Assembly: GCF_000423025.1 (NCBI RefSeq)
Contig: NZ_AUHE01000013.1
Location: 58,575 to 122,574 of the forward strand
Source: Gordonia shandongensis DSM 45094
GTDB lineage: Bacteria; Actinomycetota; Actinomycetes; Mycobacteriales; Mycobacteriaceae
DNA: 64,000 nucleotides
Direction: 5' to 3'
A program made the position numbers and the translations under genes. How positions within the stretch are numbered: position 1 is the first letter of the stretch; every line of letters starts with the position of its first letter. The notes below the pieces were generated by a model, which did no database searches, was not told the origin of the DNA, and saw only the letters and a program-made list of their open reading frames with translations. Of this stretch, positions 43,483-52,763 are shown in pieces.

Positions 43483-46400
43483 ATGATCGTCCCGATCGAC
43501 TCGACGTCTACTGACACCATGCCCACCGCCCCCGGCGTCGACGGCGCCACCGAATGGACCGGCCTCGCGATCGACTCGCAGCAGCTCGTCCGCGATTGGT
43601 TGAACACGGCCGAGCACTCACCGTCCGAGCAGCACCCTTCCGCACGGCGGCTGGCCGCCGTGCTCTCCGACCCGGCGGGGCTCGACTTCACCGTCGGCTT
43701 CATCGACCGGGTGATCGGCACCGAGGACGACTCCGCGGCCGCCGCCGCGCTCACCGAGATCGCCGCATCCGTGCCCCACGCCCTCGGACTCCTCGACCGA
43801 GCGCAGATCCGACTCGGCGGTGCACTCGCGCGGATGATGCCGAGGGTCGTGGTCCCCGTAGCCCGGACCCGCATGCGGACGATGGTCGGGCACATGATCG
43901 TCGACGCACGCGATCGGCCGTTGACCGCCGCCATCGCGCGACTCACCGCCGGCGGGCATCGACTCAACATCAATCCGCTCGGCGAGGCGGTCCTCGGAGA
44001 CGACGAGGCCGACAACCGTCTGGCCGACGCCCGCCGCCTGCTGGCCCGCGATGACGTGGACTACGTGTCGATCAAGGTGTCGTCAGTGGTCTCACAGCTG
44101 TCGATGTGGGCGTTCGACGAGACGGTCCGTCATGTCGTCGACCGACTCGTCCCGCTGTACCTCGACGCCGCTCAGGCACCCCGCGGCGAGAAGTTCATCA
44201 ACCTCGACATGGAGGAGTACCGCGATCTGGAGCTCACCATCGCGGTCTTCACCCGGCTGCTGAGCCGACCGGACCTCGCCGGCCTCGAGGCGGGAATCGT
44301 CCTGCAGGCCTACCTCCCCGACGCGCTCGGTGCCGCACAGCGGCTGTCCGCGTTCGCCGCCGCGCGGGCCGCCGCCGGCGGCCCCGACATCAAGATCCGG
44401 CTCGTCAAGGGCGCCAACCTCGCGATGGAGACCGTGCATGCAGAGATCGCGGGCTGGCCGAGAGCCACCTGTCCGACCAAAGCGGCGACGGACGCCAATT
44501 ACAAGCGCGTGCTGACCTGGCTGCTGACCGCCGACCGAATGCACGGCCTCCGCGTCGGCGTCGCGGGGCACAATCTGTTCGACATCGCCTTCGCTCACCT
44601 GCTCGCGGGCCGACGCGGGGTTTCCGACCGCGTCGAGATCGAGATGCTGCAGGGAATGGCCACGCAGCATGCCGCGGCGATCTCCGGCGACGTCGGACGG
44701 CTCCTGCTCTACGTGCCCGCGGTCCGCCCGCGGGAGTTCGATGTCGCGATCTCCTACCTGGTCCGGCGCCTCGAGGAGAACGCCGCAGACGAGAACTTCA
44801 TGTCGGGGATCTTCCAGCTGACCGGCGACAGCGAGGTGTTTCGGCGGGAGGCCGGCCGATTCGCGGCATCGGTCCGGATCCTCGAGGAGACGATCGGACG
44901 CGACGGCGACGACGCACCCGGCCCCGCCCGCAGCCAGGACCGCGCCGCCGGGGAGGAGACACCGGTGCCGCCGATCTCCACTCCCCTGCCCGCCTTCGCC
45001 AATGAGCCCGACACCGACCCCGCACTGCCTGCGAACCAGCGGTGGGCACGCGAGGCGATCGCGCGCGCCTCGACCCCGGGCTGGCTCGAATCCCAACCGG
45101 TACCGCCCGCCGTGTCCCGCGATGAAGTGGACATCGTCGTGTCCCGCGCCCGCGCCGCCGCGGTCGAGTGGCGGGCACGCTCCGCCGCCGAGCGTTCCAC
45201 GCTGCTCTATCGCACCGCCGAGATCCTCGCCCGGCGACGGGGCCATCTGATCTCCTTGGCCGCCGCCGAGGCGGGAAAGTCGGTGTCCCAATCGGACCCG
45301 GAGATCTCCGAGGCGATCGACTTCGCCCGCTACTATGCGCATCGGGCACTCGCCCTCGACGGCGTCGAGGGCGCCCGATTCATCCCCGACGAGGTGATCG
45401 TCGTGACGCCGCCGTGGAATTTTCCGATCGCGATCCCAGCGGGCGGCACCTTCGCCGCACTCGCGGCCGGAGCGGCGGTGATTCACAAGCCGTCGGTCCC
45501 CACACCGCGCTGCTCGATGGCGATTCTGGAAGCCCTGTGGGATGCGGGAGTCCCGCGCGACGCGTGCCAGGGCGTCTTCCCCGATGAAGGTCCGGCCGGC
45601 CGTGCCCTCATCGAGCATCCGAACGTCGATCGTGTTCTGCTCACCGGTTCATCCCAGACGGCGGCGCTGTTCGCGTCATGGCGGCCGTCGCTGAAGATCA
45701 ACGCCGAGACCTCGGGGAAGAACGCGCTCGTCATCACCCCCTCCGCGGACCGCGACCTGGCGATCGCCGATCTGGTCGACAGCGCCTTCGGGCACGCCGG
45801 ACAGAAGTGCTCGGCGGCGTCGCTGGGGATCCTCGTCGGTCGTGCATACGAGTCGCAGCGCTTCCGTCGACAACTGGTGGACGCGGCCTCATCGCTGGTC
45901 GTCGGACCTCCGACCGACCTCGCCGCGACGGTCGGCCCCCTCACCGAGCTGCCCTCGACGAAACTGATGCGCGCCCTGACCACGGTGGAGCCCGGCGAAC
46001 GCTGGCTGCTCGAGCCGCGACGACTCGACGACGCGGGACGCCTGTGGTCACCGGGAATCAAGGACGGCGTGGCGCCGGGATCGTTCTTCCACCACACGGA
46101 ATGTTTCGGCCCGGTTCTCGGACTCATGCGGGCCGACGATCTCGATGATGCGCTGCGCCTGCAGAACGACGTGGGCTTCGGCCTCACCGCGGGTCTGCAC
46201 TCCCTGGATCCCCGCGAGGTGCGGGCCTGGCTGGACCGCGCCGAGGCCGGCAACCTCTACGTCAACCGAGGGATCACCGGCGCCATCGTCCGGCGGCAGC
46301 CGTTCGGCGGCTGGAAGCGGTCCTCGGTGGGCCTCGGCTCGAAGGCGGGCGGGCCGAACTACCTCATGCAAATGGGTTCGTGGGTCGACGATCCGGTGCA

Positions 46401-47100
46401 TCGGCCGACGACCGGTCCACCGACGCCACCGCGCGTGCCCGCTGTCGCCGCATTCGTCGACACCGTCGCCGCGGGTCTTCCCGCCGCACGTGCCGAGTGG
46501 CTGCGTGCGGCGGCCGCCGATGACGACCACGCGTGGGCCTCCGAGTTCGGCGTCCCCCGCGATGAGACGGGCCTGGTGGCCGAGGCCAACATCTTTCGTT
46601 ACCGCCCGACCGGCGTCACACTGCGGGTGACGGCCGACTCGGAGCCCGCCGACATCGCCCGGCTGGTCGCGGCGGGCCTCCGCAGTGGAGCCACGATGCT
46701 GATCGTCCCCGAACCCGTCTTGCGGCCAGACGTCGACCTCGTTCTCGATGCGGCGTCGCACGCCGGTGTGACCGTCGCGGCATCATGCGACGACGCGGAG
46801 TTCGTCACCGTGATGCGGAGCAGCGGAATGCCACGCATCCGCTCGGCGACGACGCTCTCCGACCGCCTCCGGGGTCTACTCGCACGCCATCGGGAAGTGA
46901 CGCTGCTCGACGACGCGGTCACCGCTTCGGGCCGTGTGGAACTGCGCAATTGGCTCGTCGAGCAGTCGGTGTCGATGACCGTGCATCGATTCGGCAACGA
47001 GGTCCGCGCATTCCGCGAACTGGCAGTGGATCTCGAACAAGAATCAGCACTGGCCGCAGTGGTAACCGGGAGGCATGCCGATGGACGTCGACACCGCTGA
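43483..47100 (+). CDS. putA: Bifunctional proline dehydrogenase / P5C dehydrogenase PutA
   Basis: Oxidises proline to glutamate in two steps. The 1205-residue protein has an FAD proline dehydrogenase barrel (about 60-470; INPLGEAVLG, then RLVKGANLAME near 306-316 and SYLVRRLEENAADENF). A linker leads to an NAD-dependent aldehyde dehydrogenase domain (about 530-990) with E742 (NAETSGKN) and catalytic C776 (GQKCSAAS). A ~200-residue C-terminal domain follows, as in long PutA types. No N-terminal ribbon-helix-helix is present, so it does not repress itself. Many actinobacteria split these activities, so the fusion is notable. putP overlaps its end. Confidence 0.93.
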   Translation: MIVPIDSTSTDTMPTAPGVDGATEWTGLAIDSQQLVRDWLNTAEHSPSEQHPSARRLAAVLSDPAGLDFTVGFIDRVIGTEDDSAAAAALTEIAASVPHALGLLDRAQIRLGGALARMMPRVVVPVARTRMRTMVGHMIVDARDRPLTAAIARLTAGGHRLNINPLGEAVLGDDEADNRLADARRLLARDDVDYVSIKVSSVVSQLSMWAFDETVRHVVDRLVPLYLDAAQAPRGEKFINLDMEEYRDLELTIAVFTRLLSRPDLAGLEAGIVLQAYLPDALGAAQRLSAFAAARAAAGGPDIKIRLVKGANLAMETVHAEIAGWPRATCPTKAATDANYKRVLTWLLTADRMHGLRVGVAGHNLFDIAFAHLLAGRRGVSDRVEIEMLQGMATQHAAAISGDVGRLLLYVPAVRPREFDVAISYLVRRLEENAADENFMSGIFQLTGDSEVFRREAGRFAASVRILEETIGRDGDDAPGPARSQDRAAGEETPVPPISTPLPAFANEPDTDPALPANQRWAREAIARASTPGWLESQPVPPAVSRDEVDIVVSRARAAAVEWRARSAAERSTLLYRTAEILARRRGHLISLAAAEAGKSVSQSDPEISEAIDFARYYAHRALALDGVEGARFIPDEVIVVTPPWNFPIAIPAGGTFAALAAGAAVIHKPSVPTPRCSMAILEALWDAGVPRDACQGVFPDEGPAGRALIEHPNVDRVLLTGSSQTAALFASWRPSLKINAETSGKNALVITPSADRDLAIADLVDSAFGHAGQKCSAASLGILVGRAYESQRFRRQLVDAASSLVVGPPTDLAATVGPLTELPSTKLMRALTTVEPGERWLLEPRRLDDAGRLWSPGIKDGVAPGSFFHHTECFGPVLGLMRADDLDDALRLQNDVGFGLTAGLHSLDPREVRAWLDRAEAGNLYVNRGITGAIVRRQPFGGWKRSSVGLGSKAGGPNYLMQMGSWVDDPVHRPTTGPPTPPRVPAVAAFVDTVAAGLPAARAEWLRAAAADDDHAWASEFGVPRDETGLVAEANIFRYRPTGVTLRVTADSEPADIARLVAAGLRSGATMLIVPEPVLRPDVDLVLDAASHAGVTVAASCDDAEFVTVMRSSGMPRIRSATTLSDRLRGLLARHREVTLLDDAVTASGRVELRNWLVEQSVSMTVHRFGNEVRAFRELAVDLEQESALAAVVTGRHADGRRHR

Positions 47101-48634
47101 CAGAGTCGCTCAATTGACCGCCGTCGGCCTCTACTTCGCCGCGATGCTCGGCATCGGGTTCTACGCCTTCCGTCGCACCCGCGACAGCCTCGACGACTAC
47201 ATGCTCGCCGGCCGCGGACTCAAGCCCTGGGTCGCCGCACTCAGCGCAGGCGCATCGGACATGTCCGGCTGGTTGCTGATGGGTCTGCCGGGCGCCGTCT
47301 ATCTCTCCGGACTGTCACAGTCGTGGATCATGATCGGCCTGCTGGTGGGGGCCTGGGCGAACTGGAAGCTGGTCGCACCACGGCTGCGGGCGTACACGGA
47401 GGTCGCCGGCAACGCGATCACGATTCCCAGCTTCCTGGAGTTCCGGTTGCGCGACCGGTCACGACTGCTCCGCATCACCTGCGGCGTGGTGATTCTGGTG
47501 TTCTTCACCTTCTACGTCTCGAGCGGGATGGTCGCCTCGGGCAAGTTCTTCGAGAGCTCCTTCGGCGTGAACTACACGGTGGGCATGCTCATCGTCGCCG
47601 CCATCACGATGATCTACACCCTGTTCGGCGGCTTCCTCGGCGCGTCGCTCACCGATGTAGCCCAGGGCCTACTCGTCGTCGTCGCACTGTTGGCCGTCCC
47701 GATCATCGGGATCATCGATCTCGGCGGGATCGGAGCCGCAGTCGACGGCGTCCGCGCCGGGAACCGCGACGCCCTGAGTTTCATCAGCGGCAGCACCGTC
47801 ATGGGCATCGTCTCGGCCGTTGCCTGGGGCCTCGGGTACTTCGGTCAACCCCACATCCTCGTGCGCTTCATGGCGCTGCGAACCCCCGGTGAGGCCGGCA
47901 TCGCTCGCCGGATCGGCATCGGCTGGATGTTCCTGTGCGCCGTCGGAGCGGTCGGCACATCGCTCGTCGGGATCGCCTATTTCGCCGACGCCGCGAACGC
48001 CGGACACCAGCCGAGTGATCCCGAGACGATCTTCCTCGTTCTGTCGCGCCTGCTGTTCCACCCGTTCATCGCCGGGTTGGTCCTCGCCGCGGTATTGGCC
48101 GCGATCATGTCGACCATCTCCTCACAACTCGTCGTGTGCTCGTCAGCGCTGGTCGAGGACCTGTACAAACTGGTGGCCGAGAAGACCTCCCACGGCCGCA
48201 ACCTCACCGAGGCGATGTTCGTCCGATTCGGCCGACTCGGTGTGCTCGCCATCGCCGTGATCGCCGCACTGCTCGCCCTCTCGCCGTCGAACAGCATCCT
48301 GGCGTTGGTGGCATTCGCCTGGGCCGGCTTCGGCTCAGCGTTCGGTCCCGCGGTGGTCCTGTGCCTGTACTGGCGTGCGATGACGGTGGCCGGCGCGCTG
48401 GCGGGCATCGTCACCGGGGCATCGGTGGCATATGTCTGGGGCCAGTTCCCGATTCACGAGACCGTGTACGAGATCATCCCCGGTGTCGTCGCGAGCACAC
48501 TCGTCGCCGTGATCGTCAGCCTCCTGACGCGGCGTCACGACCCGGAGATCGACGCCGAGTTCACCCGCGCCGTCGCCGTGAGTCTCGGGGAGTCATCGCG
48601 TCCCGACCCCGAACCGGAGGCTGCGCGCGCCTGA
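47081..48634 (+). CDS. putP: Sodium/proline symporter PutP
   Basis: An SSS-family transporter of 517 residues with ~13 membrane helices. Typical motifs are DDYMLAGRGLKPWVAALSAGASDMSGWLL (split here as DDYMLAGRGLKPW and SAGASDMSGWLLMG), FGGFLGASLTDVAQG and AIMSTISSQLVVCSSALVED, which bind Na+. It takes up the substrate of PutA. The ATG at 47081 has GGGAGG 7 nt upstream, while the ATG at 47075 is too close to it. It overlaps the putA 3' end by 20 bp, so the two are one operon. Confidence 0.94.
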   Translation: MDVDTADRVAQLTAVGLYFAAMLGIGFYAFRRTRDSLDDYMLAGRGLKPWVAALSAGASDMSGWLLMGLPGAVYLSGLSQSWIMIGLLVGAWANWKLVAPRLRAYTEVAGNAITIPSFLEFRLRDRSRLLRITCGVVILVFFTFYVSSGMVASGKFFESSFGVNYTVGMLIVAAITMIYTLFGGFLGASLTDVAQGLLVVVALLAVPIIGIIDLGGIGAAVDGVRAGNRDALSFISGSTVMGIVSAVAWGLGYFGQPHILVRFMALRTPGEAGIARRIGIGWMFLCAVGAVGTSLVGIAYFADAANAGHQPSDPETIFLVLSRLLFHPFIAGLVLAAVLAAIMSTISSQLVVCSSALVEDLYKLVAEKTSHGRNLTEAMFVRFGRLGVLAIAVIAALLALSPSNSILALVAFAWAGFGSAFGPAVVLCLYWRAMTVAGALAGIVTGASVAYVWGQFPIHETVYEIIPGVVASTLVAVIVSLLTRRHDPEIDAEFTRAVAVSLGESSRPDPEPEAARA

Positions 48635-48635
48635 T

Positions 48636-49856
48636 TCATCGTCGCCACCGGACGATGTCCAATGCGGCGGCGACGGCGGCGGAGCTGGACGACAGCGGGG
48701 CCGGGAGCAGTTCCTGAGCGCGGGCGATCCGGCGAACGACGGTGTTGCGGTGGGTGTAGAGCCGGGCCGCAGCGGCGGCGGCGTTGCACTGTTCCGCCAT
48801 CCAGATGCGCATCGTCTCGTGCAGCACCGGGTCGGCGGTCGCGAGGTCTCCGAGCGCCTCGTGGACGAACTCGTCGACGCGCTTCCGATCTTCGCTCATC
48901 GCCGACAGCAGCCGCAGATCGTCGTACACCGCGAATCGCGCACTCGATCCCATCTGCGACAGCAGACTCCGACATTCGAGAGCTTGGAAGTGACTGCGTC
49001 GGAAGCCTTCCCGTCCTACGCCGGGCGATCCCGCGACCACTCGGACCTCCGGGTGCGCGGCCAGTGCCGGGTCGACGACGAGTTGCGCGGTCGGCACCCA
49101 CACCCACAGTTCGGCCGCGCCCGCGAGCACCGTCAGGCGCCGTTGGACCCCCGAGGCGATCATCACGGCCTCGCACGCCGTTTCGAGCTCGTCGGGCGGC
49201 ATGTCGACGTCGCCGGAGAGGATCATCGCCGTGTGGGGGCCGTCGATGGAGTACCGGAGCTGGTCGCTCGCCCGCGCCGGCGAGATCGGCGCTCCCTCGA
49301 GGATGAGCGCCACGGCCGCGCGGCGTTGGGCGTGAGTGTCGCCGGCCAGTTCGGCGCGGGCCACGCCGAGCTGGCGGGCGAGTTCGGCGACGGTGTCGTC
49401 GATGAACGTCGCGATGGATGCCGACGTGACCTCGAGAAGTTCGCGCAAGAGGACCGCATCGGTGGTGAGACCGAAGCAGATCTGCATCCAGATCTGCCAC
49501 GCGACGTTCTGTGCGGTGCGGAACGAGTCGAGGGCGCCGGCGTCGAATCCGCGGCGCACCAACTCCCTGATGAACGCGGTGGTCTGCTCGGTGACGTTGA
49601 CACTCACCCGGTCTCCGGGCGCGTCGAGATTGCTCTGCGCCCAGTGCGCCAGATTCCCCGCATTGATCTGGAGGGCGATCTCGAGCAGTCGCTCATCGGC
49701 CACGATCGGCGCCATCCCCGACGGGCTCATGACCGCACGGTTGAGATCGGCGGCCCATTCCGGGGGCGCGGCCAGCACGATCTCGACGCCGGAGCGGATC
49801 AGGTCGGCGACGTCGGGACTGGGTTCACGAACTACAGGCGAAGTCACGATGTTCAT
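48636..49856 (-). CDS. PucR-family transcriptional regulator
   Basis: A 406-residue PucR-like protein with the C-terminal HTH (LYTHRNTVVRRIARAQELL) and a central GGDEF-like module. It lacks the N-terminal PucR sensing domain of the longer family member at 41.8 kb, starting instead with a helical RsbRD-like region (LLEIALQINAGNLAHWAQ). The ATG at 49856 is chosen; it and the ATG at 49874 both lie inside palindromes of the shared promoter, and a GTG at 49847 would clear them. It is divergent from the EthA-like monooxygenase, its probable target. Confidence 0.85.
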   Translation of the reverse strand: MNIVTSPVVREPSPDVADLIRSGVEIVLAAPPEWAADLNRAVMSPSGMAPIVADERLLEIALQINAGNLAHWAQSNLDAPGDRVSVNVTEQTTAFIRELVRRGFDAGALDSFRTAQNVAWQIWMQICFGLTTDAVLLRELLEVTSASIATFIDDTVAELARQLGVARAELAGDTHAQRRAAVALILEGAPISPARASDQLRYSIDGPHTAMILSGDVDMPPDELETACEAVMIASGVQRRLTVLAGAAELWVWVPTAQLVVDPALAAHPEVRVVAGSPGVGREGFRRSHFQALECRSLLSQMGSSARFAVYDDLRLLSAMSEDRKRVDEFVHEALGDLATADPVLHETMRIWMAEQCNAAAAAARLYTHRNTVVRRIARAQELLPAPLSSSSAAVAAALDIVRWRR

Positions 49857-49877
49857 TATGAACCATGAATGCATTCA
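49851..49877. promoter_or_regulatory. Paired palindromes in the PucR/monooxygenase promoter
   Basis: GTTCAT-T-ATGAAC (49851-49863) and TGAATGCATTCA (49866-49877) are both perfect palindromes, separated by 2 bp in an unusually AT-rich island (about 49850-49960). A third, GTTCACGAAC-like, near-palindrome lies at 49823-49832 in the PucR coding start. They are good candidate sites for the PucR protein encoded here and controlling the monooxygenase. Confidence 0.55.
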
Positions 49878-49968
49878 ATCAGGTTCACTTCACCCTTGCA
49901 TCGATACGACAATGACAACGATCATTGATATCAACATCTTCAGTCCACACCGACGAACGGATCACCGC

Positions 49969-51468
49969 ATGACCACCGACGCGATTCTCACCGACCAACC
50001 GCTCGACGTCGTCATCCTCGGCGCCGGCATCTCCGGCATCGGCGCCGCCCACTACCTCACCACCGAACACCCCGGGAAGGCGTTCGCCATCCTCGAGTCA
50101 CGCGACTCCATCGGCGGCACCTGGGATCTGTTCCGCTACCCCGGAATCCGCTCCGACTCGGACCTCAACACCTTCGGCTACGAGTTCAAGCCCTGGCGCG
50201 ATCCGCAGGCCATCGCCGACGCCCCCCGCATCCTCGACTACCTGCACGAGGCCGTCGCCGACGACCGGCTCGAATCGAAGATCGCCTTCCGCCGCCGCGC
50301 CGTGGCCGCCGACTGGTCGGAGGCCGACCAGCTGTGGACGCTGACGGTCCGGCACACCGACACCGGCGAGACGTCCACCGTGCGGACCCGCTGGGTGTTC
50401 GCCGGCACCGGCTACTACAACTACGACGAGGGCTTCACCCCCGAATTCGCCGGCCGCGAGTCGTTCACCGGTCAGGTCGTACACCCGCAGCACTGGCCCG
50501 AGGACCTCGATTACGCAGGCAAGAAGGTCGTGGTGATCGGGTCCGGCGCCACCGCCGTGACCCTGGTGCCGTCGATGGCCGGCGAGGCCGAGCACGTCAC
50601 CATGTTGCAGCGCACCCCGACCTACGTCATCCCGCTCCCCCGGGAGGACATGATCGCCAACGTCCTCAAGAAGACGCTGGGCGCCGAACGCGGCTACAAG
50701 CTCAGCCGCCGCAAGAACATCCTGCAGCAGAAGTTCGTCTACCAGTTCTGCCAGCGATTCCCCGGCGCCGCCCGCAAGGTGATCCGCGGCACCAACGCCG
50801 CCCTCCTGCCCCGGGACTTCGACCTCGACACGCACTTCAATCCGCCGTACAACCCGTGGGATCAGCGCCTGTGCGTCGTCCCCGACGGCGACCTGTTCAA
50901 GGCGCTCCGGGCGGGATCGGCGTCCATCGAGACCGGTCGCATCAAGCGCTTCGTCGAGAACGGGATCGAACTCGAGTCCGGCGAGCTGATCGAGGCCGAC
51001 ATCATCGTCACCGCCACCGGACTCAACCTGCAGCTGTTCGGCGGGATGGAACTGCGTCGCGACGGCGAGCCGATCGATCTCACCGAGACCGTCGCCTACC
51101 GCGGCGTGATGCTCTCGACCGTCCCCAACTGGGTACTGGCGATCGGCTACACCAACTCGTCGTGGACCTTGAAGATCGGTCTGATCTGCGAGTACTTCTG
51201 CCGCATGCTCACGCACATGGACGAGAACTCCTACACCTCGGTCCGCGCGATCCCGCCGACCGGCATGCAGACGCGACCGCTGCTCGACTTCGGCGCCGGA
51301 TACGTCAAACGCGCCCTGGACCGGCTGCCGGTCCAGGGCACCACTGCGCCCTGGACCATGACGATGGCGGTGTCCGCCGACGTCAAGCAGCTCCGCAAGG
51401 GTGAGGTCGTCGACGACTGTCTGCAGTACACGTCCGCCGAGACGACCGTGACCGAGTCCGTCGCCTGA
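49969..51468 (+). CDS. EthA-like Baeyer-Villiger / flavin monooxygenase
   Basis: FAD- and NADPH-dependent monooxygenase of 499 residues, aligned end to end with M. tuberculosis EthA. FAD site: VVILGAGISGIGAAHYL. The GGTWDLFRYPGIRSDSD loop follows, then HPQHWPEDLDY (the type I fingerprint region) and the second Rossmann KVVVIGSGATAVTL for NADPH. NPWDQRLCVVP and ATGLNLQLFGG are shared with EthA. It probably oxidises ketones or thioamide-like compounds. The ATG at 49969 opens the short N-terminus; an in-frame ATG at 49912 has no better ribosome site. It may act with the neighbouring acyl-CoA dehydrogenase on ketone or lipid catabolism. Confidence 0.92.
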   Translation: MTTDAILTDQPLDVVILGAGISGIGAAHYLTTEHPGKAFAILESRDSIGGTWDLFRYPGIRSDSDLNTFGYEFKPWRDPQAIADAPRILDYLHEAVADDRLESKIAFRRRAVAADWSEADQLWTLTVRHTDTGETSTVRTRWVFAGTGYYNYDEGFTPEFAGRESFTGQVVHPQHWPEDLDYAGKKVVVIGSGATAVTLVPSMAGEAEHVTMLQRTPTYVIPLPREDMIANVLKKTLGAERGYKLSRRKNILQQKFVYQFCQRFPGAARKVIRGTNAALLPRDFDLDTHFNPPYNPWDQRLCVVPDGDLFKALRAGSASIETGRIKRFVENGIELESGELIEADIIVTATGLNLQLFGGMELRRDGEPIDLTETVAYRGVMLSTVPNWVLAIGYTNSSWTLKIGLICEYFCRMLTHMDENSYTSVRAIPPTGMQTRPLLDFGAGYVKRALDRLPVQGTTAPWTMTMAVSADVKQLRKGEVVDDCLQYTSAETTVTESVA

Positions 51469-51478
51469 CCCCGTCCGG

Positions 51479-52702
51479 TCAGTCGGCCAACAGCCCCTTG
51501 GCGACGTGCGTCACCTGGATCTCGTTGGAGCCCGCGTAGATCATCAACGACTTGGCGTCACGCGCGAGCTGCTCGACGCGGTACTCGGCCATGTAGCCGT
51601 TCCCGCCGAAGAGCTGGACCGCCTCCATCGCGACCTCGGTGGCGGCCCGCGACGAGTACAGCTTCATCGCCGAGGCCTGCGCGAGAGTCGGCGGCTTGCC
51701 GGCCTTGGCGGCCTCCATCGCGACGAACAGCATGTTCTGCACGTTCAGCCGTGCGACCTCCATCTCGGCGAGCTTGAGCTGGATGAGCTGGAAGCGCCCG
51801 ATCTCCTGCCCCCACAGGGTGCGGGATTTGGCGTAGTCGATCGACAGTCGCTGGCACTCGTTGATGATGCCCAAGGACAGCGCCGCGATGCCGATCCGTT
51901 CGGCGGTGAATCCGGCCTTGGCACTGTCGCCGCCGCGACGATCCGAACCGGTGTCCTCCGTCTCGCCGAGGAGCCGGTCCTTGGTGATGCGGACGTTGTC
52001 GAAGAACAGTTCGCCGGTCGGCGAGCTCATCATGCCCATCTTCTTGAACGGCTTGCCGAGGGTCAGCCCCTCCATCCCGGCGTCCAGGACGAAGGTCAGC
52101 ACCTTGCGCTCGCGCATCGGGGTGCCGTCGCCCTCGTCGAGTTTCGCGAACACCACGATCGTGTCGGCGTAGGGACCGTTGGTGATGAAGGTCTTGTTGC
52201 CGGTGAGGATGTAGTCGTCACCGTCGCGTTTGACCGTGGTCTTCATGCCGCCGAGCGCATCGGAACCGCTGTCGGGCTCGGTGATGGCCCAGGCGCCGAC
52301 CTTCTCCATGGTGACCAGTCCCGGCAGCCAGCGGCGCTTCTGCGCCAGCGTGCCGCGGCTGCGGATCGTCGAGACCGTCAGTCCCATGGAGACGCCCATC
52401 GAGGCGATGAGGCCCAGGCTGACGCCCGCCATCTCCATGTTGAGGATGAGGAACATCGAGTCGGCGAGAGCGTTCGAGCCGCCGCCCTTCTTCTGCTCGC
52501 CGGCCTCCTCGGCAGCGAGGTCTGCCTCCAGCCGCTCGGCGTTCATCGTGTCCATGCCGAACGCCGCCAGCATCGACCGCAGGATGTCGTACGGCGGAAG
52601 CTCACCGGACTCCAGGGCGTCGAGGTTCGGCCGCACCTCCTTGTCGATGAAGCCGCGAACGGCATCCCGGACCATCAAGTCTTCGTCAGACCACTCGAAC
52701 AT
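51479..52702 (-). CDS. Acyl-CoA dehydrogenase with a charged insertion
   Basis: A 407-residue acyl-CoA dehydrogenase: WAITEPDSGSDALGG, KTFITNGPYAD, MMSSPTGELFFDNV and the C-terminal LFGGNGYMAEYRVEQLARDAK, then YAGSNEIQV with a Ser-Asn-Glu catalytic region. A Glu/Lys/Gly-rich insert (EEAGEQKKGGGSNA) lies at about residue 70-85, ahead of the substrate domain. The ATG at 52702 follows GGAGG at 5 nt. A palindrome-like motif TGGAACATGTTTCA at 52717-52730 matches the KstR consensus. It is convergent with the EthA-like gene. Confidence 0.9.
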   Translation of the reverse strand: MFEWSDEDLMVRDAVRGFIDKEVRPNLDALESGELPPYDILRSMLAAFGMDTMNAERLEADLAAEEAGEQKKGGGSNALADSMFLILNMEMAGVSLGLIASMGVSMGLTVSTIRSRGTLAQKRRWLPGLVTMEKVGAWAITEPDSGSDALGGMKTTVKRDGDDYILTGNKTFITNGPYADTIVVFAKLDEGDGTPMRERKVLTFVLDAGMEGLTLGKPFKKMGMMSSPTGELFFDNVRITKDRLLGETEDTGSDRRGGDSAKAGFTAERIGIAALSLGIINECQRLSIDYAKSRTLWGQEIGRFQLIQLKLAEMEVARLNVQNMLFVAMEAAKAGKPPTLAQASAMKLYSSRAATEVAMEAVQLFGGNGYMAEYRVEQLARDAKSLMIYAGSNEIQVTHVAKGLLAD

Positions 52703-52716
52703 CGAGCCTCCAAAAT

Positions 52717-52730
52717 TGGAACATGTTTCA
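52717..52730. promoter_or_regulatory. KstR-like box upstream of acyl-CoA dehydrogenase
   Basis: TGGAACATGTTTCA fits the KstR pattern TNNAACNNGTTNNA exactly and lies 15-28 bp before the start codon, where a repressor would block transcription or the initiation region. KstR controls sterol catabolism in mycobacteria and rhodococci. Motif chance matches are common, so this is a lead. Confidence 0.4.
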
Positions 52731-52763
52731 CTTCGGTTCTGACGGTAGCGTAACGGCACACGA

